Shown: positions 7,880 to 14,974 of the stretch, in pieces | How positions within the stretch are numbered: position 1 is the first letter of the stretch | How the letters are laid out: each line of letters begins with the position of its first letter | Assembly (NCBI GenBank): GCA_023415035.1 | Contig: JAEZLX010000235.1 | Span: 1-16,175 of the forward strand | Reading direction: 5' to 3' | Source of the DNA: Pseudomonadota bacterium | GTDB lineage: Bacteria; Pseudomonadota; Gammaproteobacteria; Burkholderiales; Burkholderiaceae_C | Length of the DNA stretch: 16,175 nt | Position numbers and translations under genes: made by a program | Notes under the pieces: generated by a model | What the model saw: the letters and a program-made list of their open reading frames with translations, nothing else | Told to the model about the DNA's origin: nothing | The model's database searches: none

Positions 7880-9604
7880 TCAGCGGCTGAAGCGTCGGCC
7901 GCCCTGGGAGCGGCCGGCAAAGCCACCCTGGCCGCGATCGTCGCGCTGACCGGGGCCACCGGAGCGGCGACCGGCGTGCGGTGCCCGGTCAAAATGGTCG
8001 CGCTCGCCCCGGCCTCGCGCCTGTTCGGACGGACGCTGCTCCCCCCAGGAACGCTCACGGTGCTCGAAGGGACGATCACCACCACGGCCAGCCAGCGCCT
8101 TGTCGGTGCGACCAAAACCGCCGAAGCCCTGGCCCGGCCTTCCGCCCTGCCCGCGTCCGCGGCCGAAACCTCCACGACCACCCGGCGCGCCGGAACGGCC
8201 GCCACGACCGAAGCCCTCGGGCTGCGGCGGGCGCATGCGCGGCTCCAGGCCCGGAATGACCTCGGCCGTGAAGCGCTGCTGGGTGAACGACTCGATGTCG
8301 GCGATGCGGCGACGGTCCCGGAATTCGGCCAGCGTCACGGCGATGCCGTCGCGGCCGGCGCGGCCGGTGCGGCCGATGCGGTGCGTGTAGTCCTCGGCCT
8401 TCATGGGCAGGCCGAAGTTGAACACGTGCGTGATGGTCGGCACGTCGATACCGCGCGCCGCCACGTCGGTGGCCACGAGGAATTGCACCTGGCCATTGCG
8501 CAGCGCCATCAGCCGGCGGTTGCGCATGCCCTGGCTCAGGGCACCGTGCAGCGCGACGGCGGCAAAACCGGCCTGCTGCAGTTCCTCAGCCAGGCCATCG
8601 CACTCGATCTGCGTGCTGCAGAACACCACGGCCTGGTTGATGGACGTGTCGCGCAGCCAGTGGTCAAGCAGCTGGCGCTTGTGGGCGGCATGGTCGGCCC
8701 AGAACAGCACCTGCTTGATGTTGGCGTGACGCTCCTGCGGGGTGTCGATCTGCACCTTTTGCACGTGCTTGCCGCCTTCGTGCATGACGCGCATGGCCAG
8801 CTGCTGGATGCGCGGCGCGAAGGTGGCCGAGAACATCATGGTCTGGCGGCGGTTGGACGTCAGCGCATTGATCTCGGCGAGGTCGTCGGCGAAGCCCAGA
8901 TCCAGCATGCGGTCGGCCTCGTCCACGACCAGGAACTGCACTTGGTCGAGCTTGATCTGCATCGAGCGCTGCAGGTCGAGCAGACGGCCCGGCGTGGCAA
9001 CGACCAGATCGGCGTTCTGCAGCCGGGCGATCTGCACCTGGTAGGGCATGCCACCGACCACGCTGGCAATGCGCAGGCCACGGCAATGGCGCACCAGATC
9101 GATGGCGTCGTGCGCCACTTGCTGGGCCAGTTCACGCGTGGGGCACAGCACCAGCGCACCCGGCGTGGCGGGCTTGAAATGACGTGCCAGCGTCGGGTTC
9201 TTGCGCTTGGGAGCCTTCGGCGGTGCTTCGCCACGGGCGATGGCTTCGGCCGCGAGGCGCTCGCGCTCGGCACGCTCGGCCGCAACCCGCTCGGCCTGCT
9301 GTTGCAGCAGGGTATGCAGCACCGGCAGCAGGAACGCTGCCGTCTTGCCGCTGCCGGTCTGGCTGGAAACCATCAGATCGGCATAACGGCCCTGCTCGCC
9401 AGGGGCCTGAGTCGCCTTGGGAATGACCAGGCTTTGTACCTGCGTCGGCGCGACGTAACCCAGGTCGGCCACGGCCGCGACGAGTTCGGGCGCTAGACCC
9501 AGCGCCTCGAAGGCGTTCGGGGTACCGATGGTGTCGGCAGACGGAGAAGAAAGGGTGTTGCCGGACGCGATGATCGCGTCGCGGACTTCAAAAGAATCGC
9601 TCAT
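7880..9604 (-). CDS. rhlE: DEAD-box ATP-dependent RNA helicase with Arg/Gly-rich tail (RhlE-like)
   Basis: Unwinds RNA duplexes with ATP, typically in ribosome assembly or mRNA turnover. All helicase motifs are readable in the 574-residue protein: Q-motif region (about 31-58), motif I SSQTGSGKT (80-88), Ia PTRELAQQ, Ib ATPGRLLD, II DEAD (228-231), III SAT (259-261), V ATDVAARGIDVP, and VI HRIGRTGR (408-415). An Ala/Glu/Arg-rich insert (about 103-147) separates motifs I and Ia. The tail from about 465 to 574 is low-complexity Gly/Arg with RGG-type repeats, suited to RNA binding. ATG 9604 is chosen because AAGGA lies 5 bases upstream on the coding strand; the frame stays open upstream to 9721, but that part is not conserved-looking. 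It lies downstream of orn on the same strand. The family is certain; the RhlE subtype is inferred. Confidence 0.9.
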   Translation of the reverse strand: MSDSFEVRDAIIASGNTLSSPSADTIGTPNAFEALGLAPELVAAVADLGYVAPTQVQSLVIPKATQAPGEQGRYADLMVSSQTGSGKTAAFLLPVLHTLLQQQAERVAAERAERERLAAEAIARGEAPPKAPKRKNPTLARHFKPATPGALVLCPTRELAQQVAHDAIDLVRHCRGLRIASVVGGMPYQVQIARLQNADLVVATPGRLLDLQRSMQIKLDQVQFLVVDEADRMLDLGFADDLAEINALTSNRRQTMMFSATFAPRIQQLAMRVMHEGGKHVQKVQIDTPQERHANIKQVLFWADHAAHKRQLLDHWLRDTSINQAVVFCSTQIECDGLAEELQQAGFAAVALHGALSQGMRNRRLMALRNGQVQFLVATDVAARGIDVPTITHVFNFGLPMKAEDYTHRIGRTGRAGRDGIAVTLAEFRDRRRIADIESFTQQRFTAEVIPGLEPRMRPPQPEGFGRGGRSGAPGGRGGFGRGRGQGGRPGQGFGGFGRTDKALAGRGGDRPFEHRERSWGEQRPSEQARGRGERDHFDRAPHAGRRSGGPGQRDDRGQGGFAGRSQGGRRFSR

Positions 9605-9612
9605 GTGAGTCC

Positions 9613-9629
9613 TTGCACCTGAGGTGCAA
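9613..9629 (-). promoter_or_regulatory. Perfect 8+1+8 palindrome overlapping the helicase ribosome-binding site
   Basis: TTGCACCTGAGGTGCAA is a perfect inverted repeat of 8-bp arms around one central base. It sits 8 bp from the helicase start codon. Its start-proximal arm shares two bases with the AAGGA Shine-Dalgarno (9610-9614, coding on the - strand). As DNA it looks like a binding site for a dimeric regulator. As RNA it would fold into a 7-bp stem with a 3-base loop next to the ribosome site. The sequence does not say which applies. Confidence 0.55.
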
Positions 9630-9650
9630 ACGACCGAAACCAAAGCGAAG

Positions 9651-9684
9651 GCCATGTCCGCCCCCCTGGGCCGGACAGGATGGC
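9651..9684 (-). repeat. Imperfect hairpin in the helicase leader
   Basis: The arms GCCATGTCCG (9651-9660) and CGGACA/TGGC (9672-9677 and 9681-9684) pair as 6 bp plus 4 bp, separated by a 3-base bulge, around an 11-base loop rich in C (G on the transcript). It lies about 47 bases before the helicase start codon. It has no T-tract, so it is a leader structure rather than a terminator. Confidence 0.4.
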
Positions 9685-9842
9685 CGTTGCGCCAGATCCG
9701 TTCGTGGTTACAGAACATCAACCATCAAACGGTCGGCGCGCCATGATTGGGGGAGCGCTGGGCTTCCGTTCCGCCTGTGCCGATCGGTCGGTCAGGACGG
9801 GGTGTATCGGAAAGCCTGTTGTGAGAGGCAGATGCAACAAAT

Positions 9843-9865
9843 ATTCACCCAATCACGGGGTGAAT
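9843..9865 (-). terminator. Inverted repeat followed by a weak T-rich run; possible orn terminator or operator
   Basis: ATTCACCC (9843-9850) and GGGTGAAT (9858-9865) form a perfect 8-bp stem with a 7-base loop. Read on the - strand, the direction of orn and the helicase, the stem is followed by ATATTTGTT. This is a weak uridine tract for an intrinsic terminator, 81 bases after the orn stop. The same symmetry would also suit a protein-binding operator in the only A/T-rich part of the gap. Confidence 0.35.
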
Positions 9866-9909
9866 CTGCCATTGTCGCACAAATCAGGGAAAACCCGAAA
9901 TCCAGCAGG

Positions 9910-9933
9910 GACATGGCGGTCACACGCCATGTC
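9910..9933 (-). repeat. Perfect 9-bp hairpin just after orn
   Basis: GACATGGCG (9910-9918) and CGCCATGTC (9925-9933) pair perfectly around a 6-base loop, starting 12 bases past the orn stop codon. No T-tract follows, so an intrinsic terminator is unlikely. A 3'-end stabilising stem or part of a Rho-dependent end is more plausible. Confidence 0.5.
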
Positions 9934-9945
9934 ATCCTCATCACC

Positions 9946-10542
9946 TCAGCGCAGGAACTGCGCCCGGTAGTACTCGAGTTCGTCGATCGACTCGTGCACG
10001 TCGGCCAGCGCCGTATGGCGCTGGTGCTTCTTGAAGCCTTCGTACACCTCGGGGCGCCAGCGACGCGCCAGCTCCTTGAGCGTGCTCACGTCGATGTTCC
10101 GATAGTGGAAATACGCCTCCAGCTTCGGCATGTACTTGACCAGAAAGCGCCGGTCCTGGCCGATGGAGTTGCCGCACATCGGCGTGGCCTTCTTCGGCAC
10201 GTACTTGCCGATGAAATCCAGCAGGATCTGCTCGGCCTCGGCCTCGGTCAACGTGCTTTCCTTGACCTTGTCGATGAGGCCACTGCGGCCGTGCGTCCCC
10301 TTGTTCCAGGCATCCATGCCGTCGAGCACTTCCTGGCTCTGGTGGATGACGAGCACCGGACCTTCGATGCGCGGCACCAGTTGCGGACCGGTGACCACCA
10401 CGGCAATTTCCAGCAGGCGCTCCTTCTCCGGATCCAGGCCGCTCATCTCGCAATCGAGCCAGACCAGGTTCTGGTCGCTGCGTGCCAGGGTCGTGCTGCC
10501 GGCGGCGGCCGCCGGTGTGGTGTCGTCGGTTCTCTCGGTCAT
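9946..10542 (-). CDS. orn: Oligoribonuclease (3'-5' exonuclease, DEDDh family)
   Basis: Degrades very short RNAs (chiefly dinucleotides, including pGpG from c-di-GMP breakdown) to mononucleotides. The 198-residue protein has every DEDDh element: WLDCEMSGLD with D30 and E32, CGNSIGQDRRFL with D130, and HTALADVHES with H176 and D181. The family signatures KYMPKLEAYFHYRNIDVSTL and KELARRW are also present. It has about 15 extra Thr/Ala-rich residues before the conserved core compared with the E. coli protein. ATG 10542 is preferred; an in-frame ATG at 10566 would add 8 residues. It is divergent from the M48 protease gene (69 bp between starts) and upstream of the helicase gene on the same strand. 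Confidence 0.97.
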   Translation of the reverse strand: MTERTDDTTPAAAAGSTTLARSDQNLVWLDCEMSGLDPEKERLLEIAVVVTGPQLVPRIEGPVLVIHQSQEVLDGMDAWNKGTHGRSGLIDKVKESTLTEAEAEQILLDFIGKYVPKKATPMCGNSIGQDRRFLVKYMPKLEAYFHYRNIDVSTLKELARRWRPEVYEGFKKHQRHTALADVHESIDELEYYRAQFLR

Positions 10543-10611
10543 CCTGCGATTGTCGCCGAATCGCATCACCCGCGCCGGGCGACGGGGCACGCGCTCCGAT
10601 AGACTTGCGCC

Positions 10612-11886
10612 ATGGATGTCCCTTCCCTGAGCTTGTCGATCGCTTTCAGCACCCTGCTGCTGGCAGGTCTGGCCGCGCGCCTGTGGCTGGCCAACCGCCA
10701 GGCTCGCCACGTCTGGACGCACCGCAACCGGGTACCCGAGGCGTTTGCCGCCACCATCCCGCCAGAGGCTCACCGCAAGGCGGCCGCCTACACCATCGCC
10801 CGGCTGCGCTTCGGCATCCTCGAAGCCGCGCTGGAAGCCGCACTGCTGCTCGGCTGGACCTTGCTGGGTGGCCTGGAGGCGCTCAACCAGGCACTGCTGT
10901 CCTGGATCGGTCCCGGCATGTTGCAGCAGCTGGCCCTCCTGGGTTCATTTGCGCTGATCGGCGCGGTCCTGAGCCTGCCGCTGGGCTGGTGGAGCACGTT
11001 CCGCATCGAGGCGCGCTTCGGTTTCAACCGGATGACCCTGGGCCTGTGGCTGGCCGATCTGCTCAAGGGAACCGTGGTCGGCGCCATCATCGGCCTGCCG
11101 ATTGCCGCGCTGGTGCTCTGGCTCATGGGCTCCGCCGGCCAGTGGTGGTGGCTGTGGGCCTGGGCCGTGTGGATGGCCTTCAACCTGCTGTTGCTGGTGC
11201 TGTACCCCACCCTTATCGCGCCGCTGTTCAACAGGTTCGAGCCGCTGACCGACGAGACCGTGAAGGCTCGGGTGGAAGCCCTGATGCAACGCTGCGGCTT
11301 TGCCGCCAAGGGCCTGTTCGTGATGGACGGCAGCCGCCGCAGCGCGCACGCCAATGCCTACTTCACCGGATTCGGTGCCGCCAAGCGCGTGGTGTTTTTC
11401 GACACGTTGCTGCAACAGCTCACCCCCGCGGAGGTTGACGCCGTGCTCGCCCACGAGCTGGGCCACTACAAACGCCGGCACATCCTCAAGCGGCTGGTGC
11501 TGATGTTCGCGCTGAGCCTGTCAGGTTTCGCGCTGCTGGGCTGGCTCTCGGGCCAGGCCTGGTTCTACACCGGCCTGGGAGTGCGTCCGTCGCTGGAGGC
11601 ACCGAACGATGCGCTGGCGCTGATCCTGTTCATGCTTGCCATGCCGGTGGCGACCTACTTCCTCTCGCCACTGATGGCCAGCCTTTCCCGCCAGCACGAG
11701 TTCGAGGCCGATGCCTACGCCAGCGAGAAGACCGACCGGCACGACCTGGCCAGCGCCCTGCTCAAGCTCTACCAGGACAATGCCAGCACCCTGACGCCTG
11801 ATCCTCTGTACGCCCGTTTCTACTACTCGCACCCGCCCGCCAGCGAACGCCTGGCACGGCTGCTTCACACCCCCTTCCCCGCTTGA
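10612..11886 (+). CDS. Membrane-bound M48 zinc metalloprotease, STE24/CAAX-protease-like
   Basis: Integral inner-membrane endopeptidase of 424 residues. It has an N-terminal helix (about 7-27), several more helices between 65 and 205, the zinc-binding HELGH at 281-285 (HExxH), two further helices (about 300-355), and the third zinc ligand E363 in QHEFEADAYA. The full-length M48A layout, with a conserved N-terminal membrane part and GFNRMT before the catalytic domain, fits STE24-like enzymes better than the shorter HtpX. In bacteria, which lack prenylated a-factor, the role is usually taken to be membrane-protein quality control; that is inference here. The gene begins at ATG 10612 after a 69-bp divergent gap. 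Its stop overlaps the TTG start of rsgA (TTGA), so the two are co-translated. Confidence 0.93.
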   Translation: MDVPSLSLSIAFSTLLLAGLAARLWLANRQARHVWTHRNRVPEAFAATIPPEAHRKAAAYTIARLRFGILEAALEAALLLGWTLLGGLEALNQALLSWIGPGMLQQLALLGSFALIGAVLSLPLGWWSTFRIEARFGFNRMTLGLWLADLLKGTVVGAIIGLPIAALVLWLMGSAGQWWWLWAWAVWMAFNLLLLVLYPTLIAPLFNRFEPLTDETVKARVEALMQRCGFAAKGLFVMDGSRRSAHANAYFTGFGAAKRVVFFDTLLQQLTPAEVDAVLAHELGHYKRRHILKRLVLMFALSLSGFALLGWLSGQAWFYTGLGVRPSLEAPNDALALILFMLAMPVATYFLSPLMASLSRQHEFEADAYASEKTDRHDLASALLKLYQDNASTLTPDPLYARFYYSHPPASERLARLLHTPFPA

Positions 11887-12851
11887 GCCGCTCCAGACGA
11901 CCTTCTTCCCCCGACAGCCGACCTGCCGCCACACCCGCCCTGGGTCGCGTGGTGGCGGCCCACGGCCGGCACTGCCTGGTCGAAGACCCGGATACCGGCG
12001 AACGCATGCGCTGCCACCCGCGTGGCAAGCGCAACGAGGTGGTGGTGGGCGACCTCGTCCGCTGGTCCCCCACGGGTGACGAAGGCATCATCGAATCCGT
12101 CCAGGAACGGCACAACCTGCTGCACCGGCAGGACGAATGGCGCACCAAGTCGTTTGCCGCCAACATCGACCTCGTGCTGGTCCTGCTGGCCGCCGATCCG
12201 GAGTTTTCCGAAAGCCAGCTCACACGCGCGCTGATCGCGGCCGAGGCGGCCGGCATCCCCGTGCTGATTGCCTTGAACAAGCGCGACCTGCAGCCGGCCT
12301 TCGACCGCGCCTGGGAACGGCTCGCGCCCTACCGGCGCATGGGCTACGAAGTGCTGCCCCTGTGTCTGCAAATGGCCGGCGACGACGAAGGTGAAGGCCT
12401 GCTGCGCGAGCGTCTGGCAAACCGCGCGACTCTTGTCCTGGGTCCGTCCGGCGTCGGCAAGAGCACCCTCGTCAATCGCCTGATTCCGCAGGCGCAGGCC
12501 GAAACCGGCGAGATCTCGCGCGCGCTCAACTCGGGCCGCCACACGACCACCAGCACCACCTGGTACTGGACTGACAGCCAGCGCCACACCGCGCTGATCG
12601 ACTCACCCGGCTTCCAGGAGTTTGGTCTGGCCCATATCGAGCCCGAGCAGCTGCCCCGGCTGATGCCGGACCTGCGCGAACATCTGGGTAGCTGCCGCTT
12701 TTACAACTGCACGCACCGTCAGGAGCCGGGCTGCTCGTTGCGTGCCGCCGTGGCCGACGAATCGCACCCCGATGCGCCGGTCAGCGCCAACCGCTACCGC
12801 TTGTATGGCGAGATCTACGAGCAGCTGGTCCGCCAGCGCTCGTCCTACTGA
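11883..12851 (+). CDS. rsgA: Ribosome small-subunit-dependent GTPase A
   Basis: Circularly permuted GTPase that helps late maturation of the 30S subunit. Domains in the 322-residue protein: an OB fold (about 20-80), then the GTPase in permuted order, with G4 NKRD (132-135), G1 GPSGVGKST (187-195) and G3 DSPG (240-243). A C-terminal zinc knuckle follows with C271, C276, H278 and C284. The best start is TTG 11883, overlapping the upstream stop as TTGA. The first in-frame ATG (12006) would delete half of the OB fold, so it is too late. GTG 11946 or 11949 is possible but begins right at the OB strand. It is convergent with the CobD/AmpE-like gene, with 12 bp between stops and no obvious terminator. 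Confidence 0.96.
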   Translation: MSRSRRPSSPDSRPAATPALGRVVAAHGRHCLVEDPDTGERMRCHPRGKRNEVVVGDLVRWSPTGDEGIIESVQERHNLLHRQDEWRTKSFAANIDLVLVLLAADPEFSESQLTRALIAAEAAGIPVLIALNKRDLQPAFDRAWERLAPYRRMGYEVLPLCLQMAGDDEGEGLLRERLANRATLVLGPSGVGKSTLVNRLIPQAQAETGEISRALNSGRHTTTSTTWYWTDSQRHTALIDSPGFQEFGLAHIEPEQLPRLMPDLREHLGSCRFYNCTHRQEPGCSLRAAVADESHPDAPVSANRYRLYGEIYEQLVRQRSSY

Positions 12852-12863
12852 GGCCCGGCCCTT

Positions 12864-13799
12864 TCAGGACCAGACCCGCCAGCCCGCCAGGGTGGCCAGC
12901 AGCAAAAACAACATCCACAGCACCACGCTGCGCCAGACCAGCCCCACCGCGCTGGCCAGATGGCCGATCTGGGGCTCGGCACGCCCCTGGCTCGCGATGC
13001 CGTCCTCGTCGGGCGCATCGGCGGCACCAAGCCGCACGTTGATGGCGCCGGCGGTCGCCGCCAGCACGATGCCGTCACCGCCAGGCGCGTACCGCGCCGC
13101 ATCGCTGCGCCAGCTCGCCACGGCCTCCTCGAAGTTGCCCACAATCGCAAAGGCCAGTGCCGTCATGCGAGCGGGCACGTAATCAACGACATGCCACGCC
13201 CGCTGGGCCACGCTGCCCAGCACGCTGTGAGCATGCCCGCCTTCACTGCGCTTCCATCGTCCGGCCACATACTCCGCCAGGCGGTACACCACCGCACCGG
13301 CCGGACCCAGCCCGAGGAACCAGCAGACGAAGAACGCCAGCAGCACGCCGAAGACATGCCGGTGGGCCGACAGCACGCTGTGCTCGATCACGTGGCGCAG
13401 CAGTTCGGTACGCGGCAGCGTGGTCGCGTCGACACGCAACCACTGTGCGAGATACTGCCGTGCGGCAGCCTCGTCTCCGGTTTCCATGGCCTGGCGGATC
13501 GCGGTGAAATGATGACTGAACTGGCGGAAGCCCAGGGTCAGGTAGAGCACAAGCACCAGCCACGCCAGCGCCAGCAGCAGGCTCAGGTGGGCCAGCCAGG
13601 CATGCACGACCGCCACCACGACGCTAGGCAGCACCACCGCGGCCGTCCACGCCACCCAGGCAGGCGCCGCTTCGCCGGTGTCCAGATGGCGCCCGGTCGA
13701 GCGCGCCCAGGAGCGCATCAGCGCGTGCGCCGGGTTGTCATAGCTCACGGGCCGCACCTGCTCCAGCAGCAAGGCCATCAAAACCGCAAAAAAGCTCAT
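12864..13799 (-). CDS. CobD/CbiB-AmpE superfamily membrane protein
   Basis: Integral membrane protein of 311 residues with hydrophobic helices at about 2-13, 49-68, 70-90, 148-172 and 283-305. It resembles the CobD/CbiB and AmpE group: the N-terminal AVLMALLLEQVRP, the GPAGAVVYRLAEYV block (166-179), VVDYVPARMTALAFAIVGNF (204-223), and ATAGAINVRLGA (248-259). CobD/CbiB makes adenosylcobinamide phosphate and AmpE modulates beta-lactamase induction. No other cobalamin gene is nearby, so a cobalamin role should not be assumed. ATG 13799 begins at the conserved hydrophobic start. It lies 34 bp downstream of the Nudix gene on the same strand and is probably co-transcribed with it. The function in this lineage is unknown to me. 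Confidence 0.8.
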   Translation of the reverse strand: MSFFAVLMALLLEQVRPVSYDNPAHALMRSWARSTGRHLDTGEAAPAWVAWTAAVVLPSVVVAVVHAWLAHLSLLLALAWLVLVLYLTLGFRQFSHHFTAIRQAMETGDEAAARQYLAQWLRVDATTLPRTELLRHVIEHSVLSAHRHVFGVLLAFFVCWFLGLGPAGAVVYRLAEYVAGRWKRSEGGHAHSVLGSVAQRAWHVVDYVPARMTALAFAIVGNFEEAVASWRSDAARYAPGGDGIVLAATAGAINVRLGAADAPDEDGIASQGRAEPQIGHLASAVGLVWRSVVLWMLFLLLATLAGWRVWS

Positions 13800-13833
13800 G
13801 GCCCGATGATAGCGGGCCATGGTGCCAAACCCG

Positions 13834-14520
13834 TCACGCCGACAGGAATCGGTACAGATTGCGCAGCATGCCGGCCGTCGCCCCCCAGATGAAGCGTTCG
13901 ACCGGGCCATCGTTGTACGGCATCGAATACCAGCGGCGTTCCTGACCGTTCATCTGCATCGCGTGCAGGCGGTGATGGGCCGGATCCATGAGGTAGTCCA
14001 GCGGCACCTCGAACACATCGGCGACCTCGAACGGATTGGGCCTCAGTTCGAACACGGGTTCGACCAGAGCGACCACCGGTGTCACATGAAATGCCGTGCC
14101 CGTGACGTACTCGGGCAGGATGCCGATGACCTCGACCAGCGCAGGATCGAGGCCGATCTCCTCGCGCGCCTCGCGCAGCGCCGCCGGGATGACGCCGCCG
14201 TCCTCCGGATCGACCCGCCCCCCGGGCAGGGCCACCTGTCCCGAGTGCGTGGACAGGTGCTCCGTGCGCTGCGTCAGGATGAGCGAAGGGCGCTCACGCA
14301 TGACCACGGGCATCAGTACGGCGGCCTGCGCCGGTGTGCGGTCGGTGAAGCGCGGCTCGCTGCGCAACTCTGGCGCCCACGGCGGCGGATTGGCAAAACG
14401 CTGCCTGAGCGCGTGCGCTGTCAGCAACCTGGGATCCACCGCGCTGCACTGCGCCGCATCGCCCTCCTGAGCGACCAGGGGCACAAGACGTGGATCGAAG
14501 CTGGGCAGGACGCGGCTCAT
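13834..14520 (-). CDS. Nudix hydrolase, CoA-pyrophosphatase (UPF0035/NudL-like) type
   Basis: Predicted to cleave coenzyme A or acyl-CoA into 3',5'-ADP and 4'-phosphopantetheine. The 228-residue protein has the CoA-class signature that precedes the Nudix box, LTQRTEHLSTHSGQVALPGG (82-101). The box itself runs on with GRVDPED and ALREAREEIGL (114-124), which contains the metal-binding REAREE core. The class motif usually has Arg where this protein has Ser90, and FPGG where it has LPGG, so activity on CoA is likely but not certain. ATG 14520 is chosen because the frame upstream runs through the rplS terminator. Only 23 bp separate the end of that terminator from this start, leaving no room for an ordinary promoter. 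The gene may be expressed by read-through from the rplS operon. Confidence 0.88.
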   Translation of the reverse strand: MSRVLPSFDPRLVPLVAQEGDAAQCSAVDPRLLTAHALRQRFANPPPWAPELRSEPRFTDRTPAQAAVLMPVVMRERPSLILTQRTEHLSTHSGQVALPGGRVDPEDGGVIPAALREAREEIGLDPALVEVIGILPEYVTGTAFHVTPVVALVEPVFELRPNPFEVADVFEVPLDYLMDPAHHRLHAMQMNGQERRWYSMPYNDGPVERFIWGATAGMLRNLYRFLSA

Positions 14521-14543
14521 GACAGCAAGAATACAGGGACATG

Positions 14544-14571
14544 AAAAAGCCGCTCCGAGGAGCGGCTTTTT
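14544..14571 (-). terminator. Strong intrinsic terminator of the rimM-trmD-rplS operon
   Basis: AAAAAGCCGCTCC (14544-14556) and GGAGCGGCTTTTT (14559-14571) pair perfectly over 13 bp around a 2-base centre, an 8-bp GC-rich stem flanked by A5/T5. Read on the - strand it ends in TTTTT 47 bases past the rplS stop. The A-tract on the other side makes it formally bidirectional, but no + strand gene enters from the left. Confidence 0.93.
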
Positions 14572-14575
14572 GGAT

Positions 14576-14600
14576 GAAGCCGACGGCAAGCGCCGGCTTC
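14576..14600 (-). repeat. Secondary hairpin between the rplS stop and the terminator
   Basis: GAAGCCG (14576-14582) and CGGCTTC (14594-14600) form a 7-bp stem with an 11-base loop, 18 bases after the rplS stop and 4 bases before the main terminator. It has no T-tract of its own. It could protect the 3' end of the mRNA or assist termination. Confidence 0.5.
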
Positions 14601-14617
14601 GGGGGAAAGCACAGTGC

Positions 14618-14974
14618 TCAGGCGCCCAGCTTTTCCTTGATGCGGGCCGACTTACCGCTACGCTGACGCAGGTAGTACAGCTTGGCACGGCGGACGTCAC
14701 CACGGCGCTTGACTTCGATCTTGGCGATCAGCGGGCTGTACAGCGGGAAGGTACGCTCCACGCCTTCACCGTTGGAGATCTTGCGGACGATGAAGCTGGA
14801 GTTCAGGCCACGGTTGCGACGGGCGATCACGACGCCTTCGTAGGCCTGCACGCGCTTGCGGGTGCCTTCGATGACGTTCACGCTGACGATCACGGTGTCG
14901 CCAGGGGCAAACTCGGGGATGCTCTTGTTCAGGCGAGCGATTTCTTCCTGCTCAAGGGTCTGGATGAGGTTCAT
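14618..14974 (-). CDS. rplS: 50S ribosomal protein L19
   Basis: Structural protein of the large subunit at the 30S-50S interface. The 118-residue sequence is nearly canonical: it begins MNLIQTLEQEEIARL and contains IPEFAPGDTVIVSVNV, EGTRKRVQAYEGVVIARRNR, GLNSSFIVRKIS, GEGVERTFPLYSP and the basic end RSGKSARIKEKL. ATG 14974 is chosen over the upstream ATGs at 14986 and 14995 because it gives the family start and has AAGGA five bases before it. It follows trmD by 127 bp, an unusually long gap for this operon, and is followed by a strong terminator. Confidence 0.98.
   Translation of the reverse strand: MNLIQTLEQEEIARLNKSIPEFAPGDTVIVSVNVIEGTRKRVQAYEGVVIARRNRGLNSSFIVRKISNGEGVERTFPLYSPLIAKIEVKRRGDVRRAKLYYLRQRSGKSARIKEKLGA

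Larger units (their letters stand above)
9605..9945 (-). other. 341-bp intergenic region between orn and the helicase gene, rich in inverted repeats
   Basis: No convincing protein gene lies here. Short frames on either strand have no recognisable content and no ribosome-binding site. In helicase orientation the region holds four inverted repeats in order: 9910-9933, 9843-9865, 9651-9684 and 9613-9629 (listed separately). The middle part (about 9835-9905) is visibly richer in A/T than the flanking coding DNA, so a helicase promoter could lie there. I see only a poor -10 candidate (GACAAT, 9871-9876 read on the - strand) with no good -35. The helicase mRNA therefore probably has a leader of roughly 200 or more nucleotides, unless it is read through from orn. 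Confidence 0.6.

Noticed and set aside
7896..7916. CGGCCG...CGGCCG repeat near the convergent stops, as a terminator
   Set aside because: The arms are self-complementary GC runs inside the Gly/Arg-rich coding tail, with no T-tract on either strand.
7442..9496. 684-codon open frame on the + strand, antisense to the helicase gene
   Set aside because: Its content is low-complexity Ala/Arg/His/Gly typical of an antisense shadow in GC-rich DNA, it begins inside the acyltransferase gene, and the opposite strand has every DEAD-box motif.
9613..10602. 329-codon + strand open frame over the orn region
   Set aside because: It is antisense to orn, which has all catalytic residues. The part upstream of orn has no recognisable content and no ribosome-binding site.
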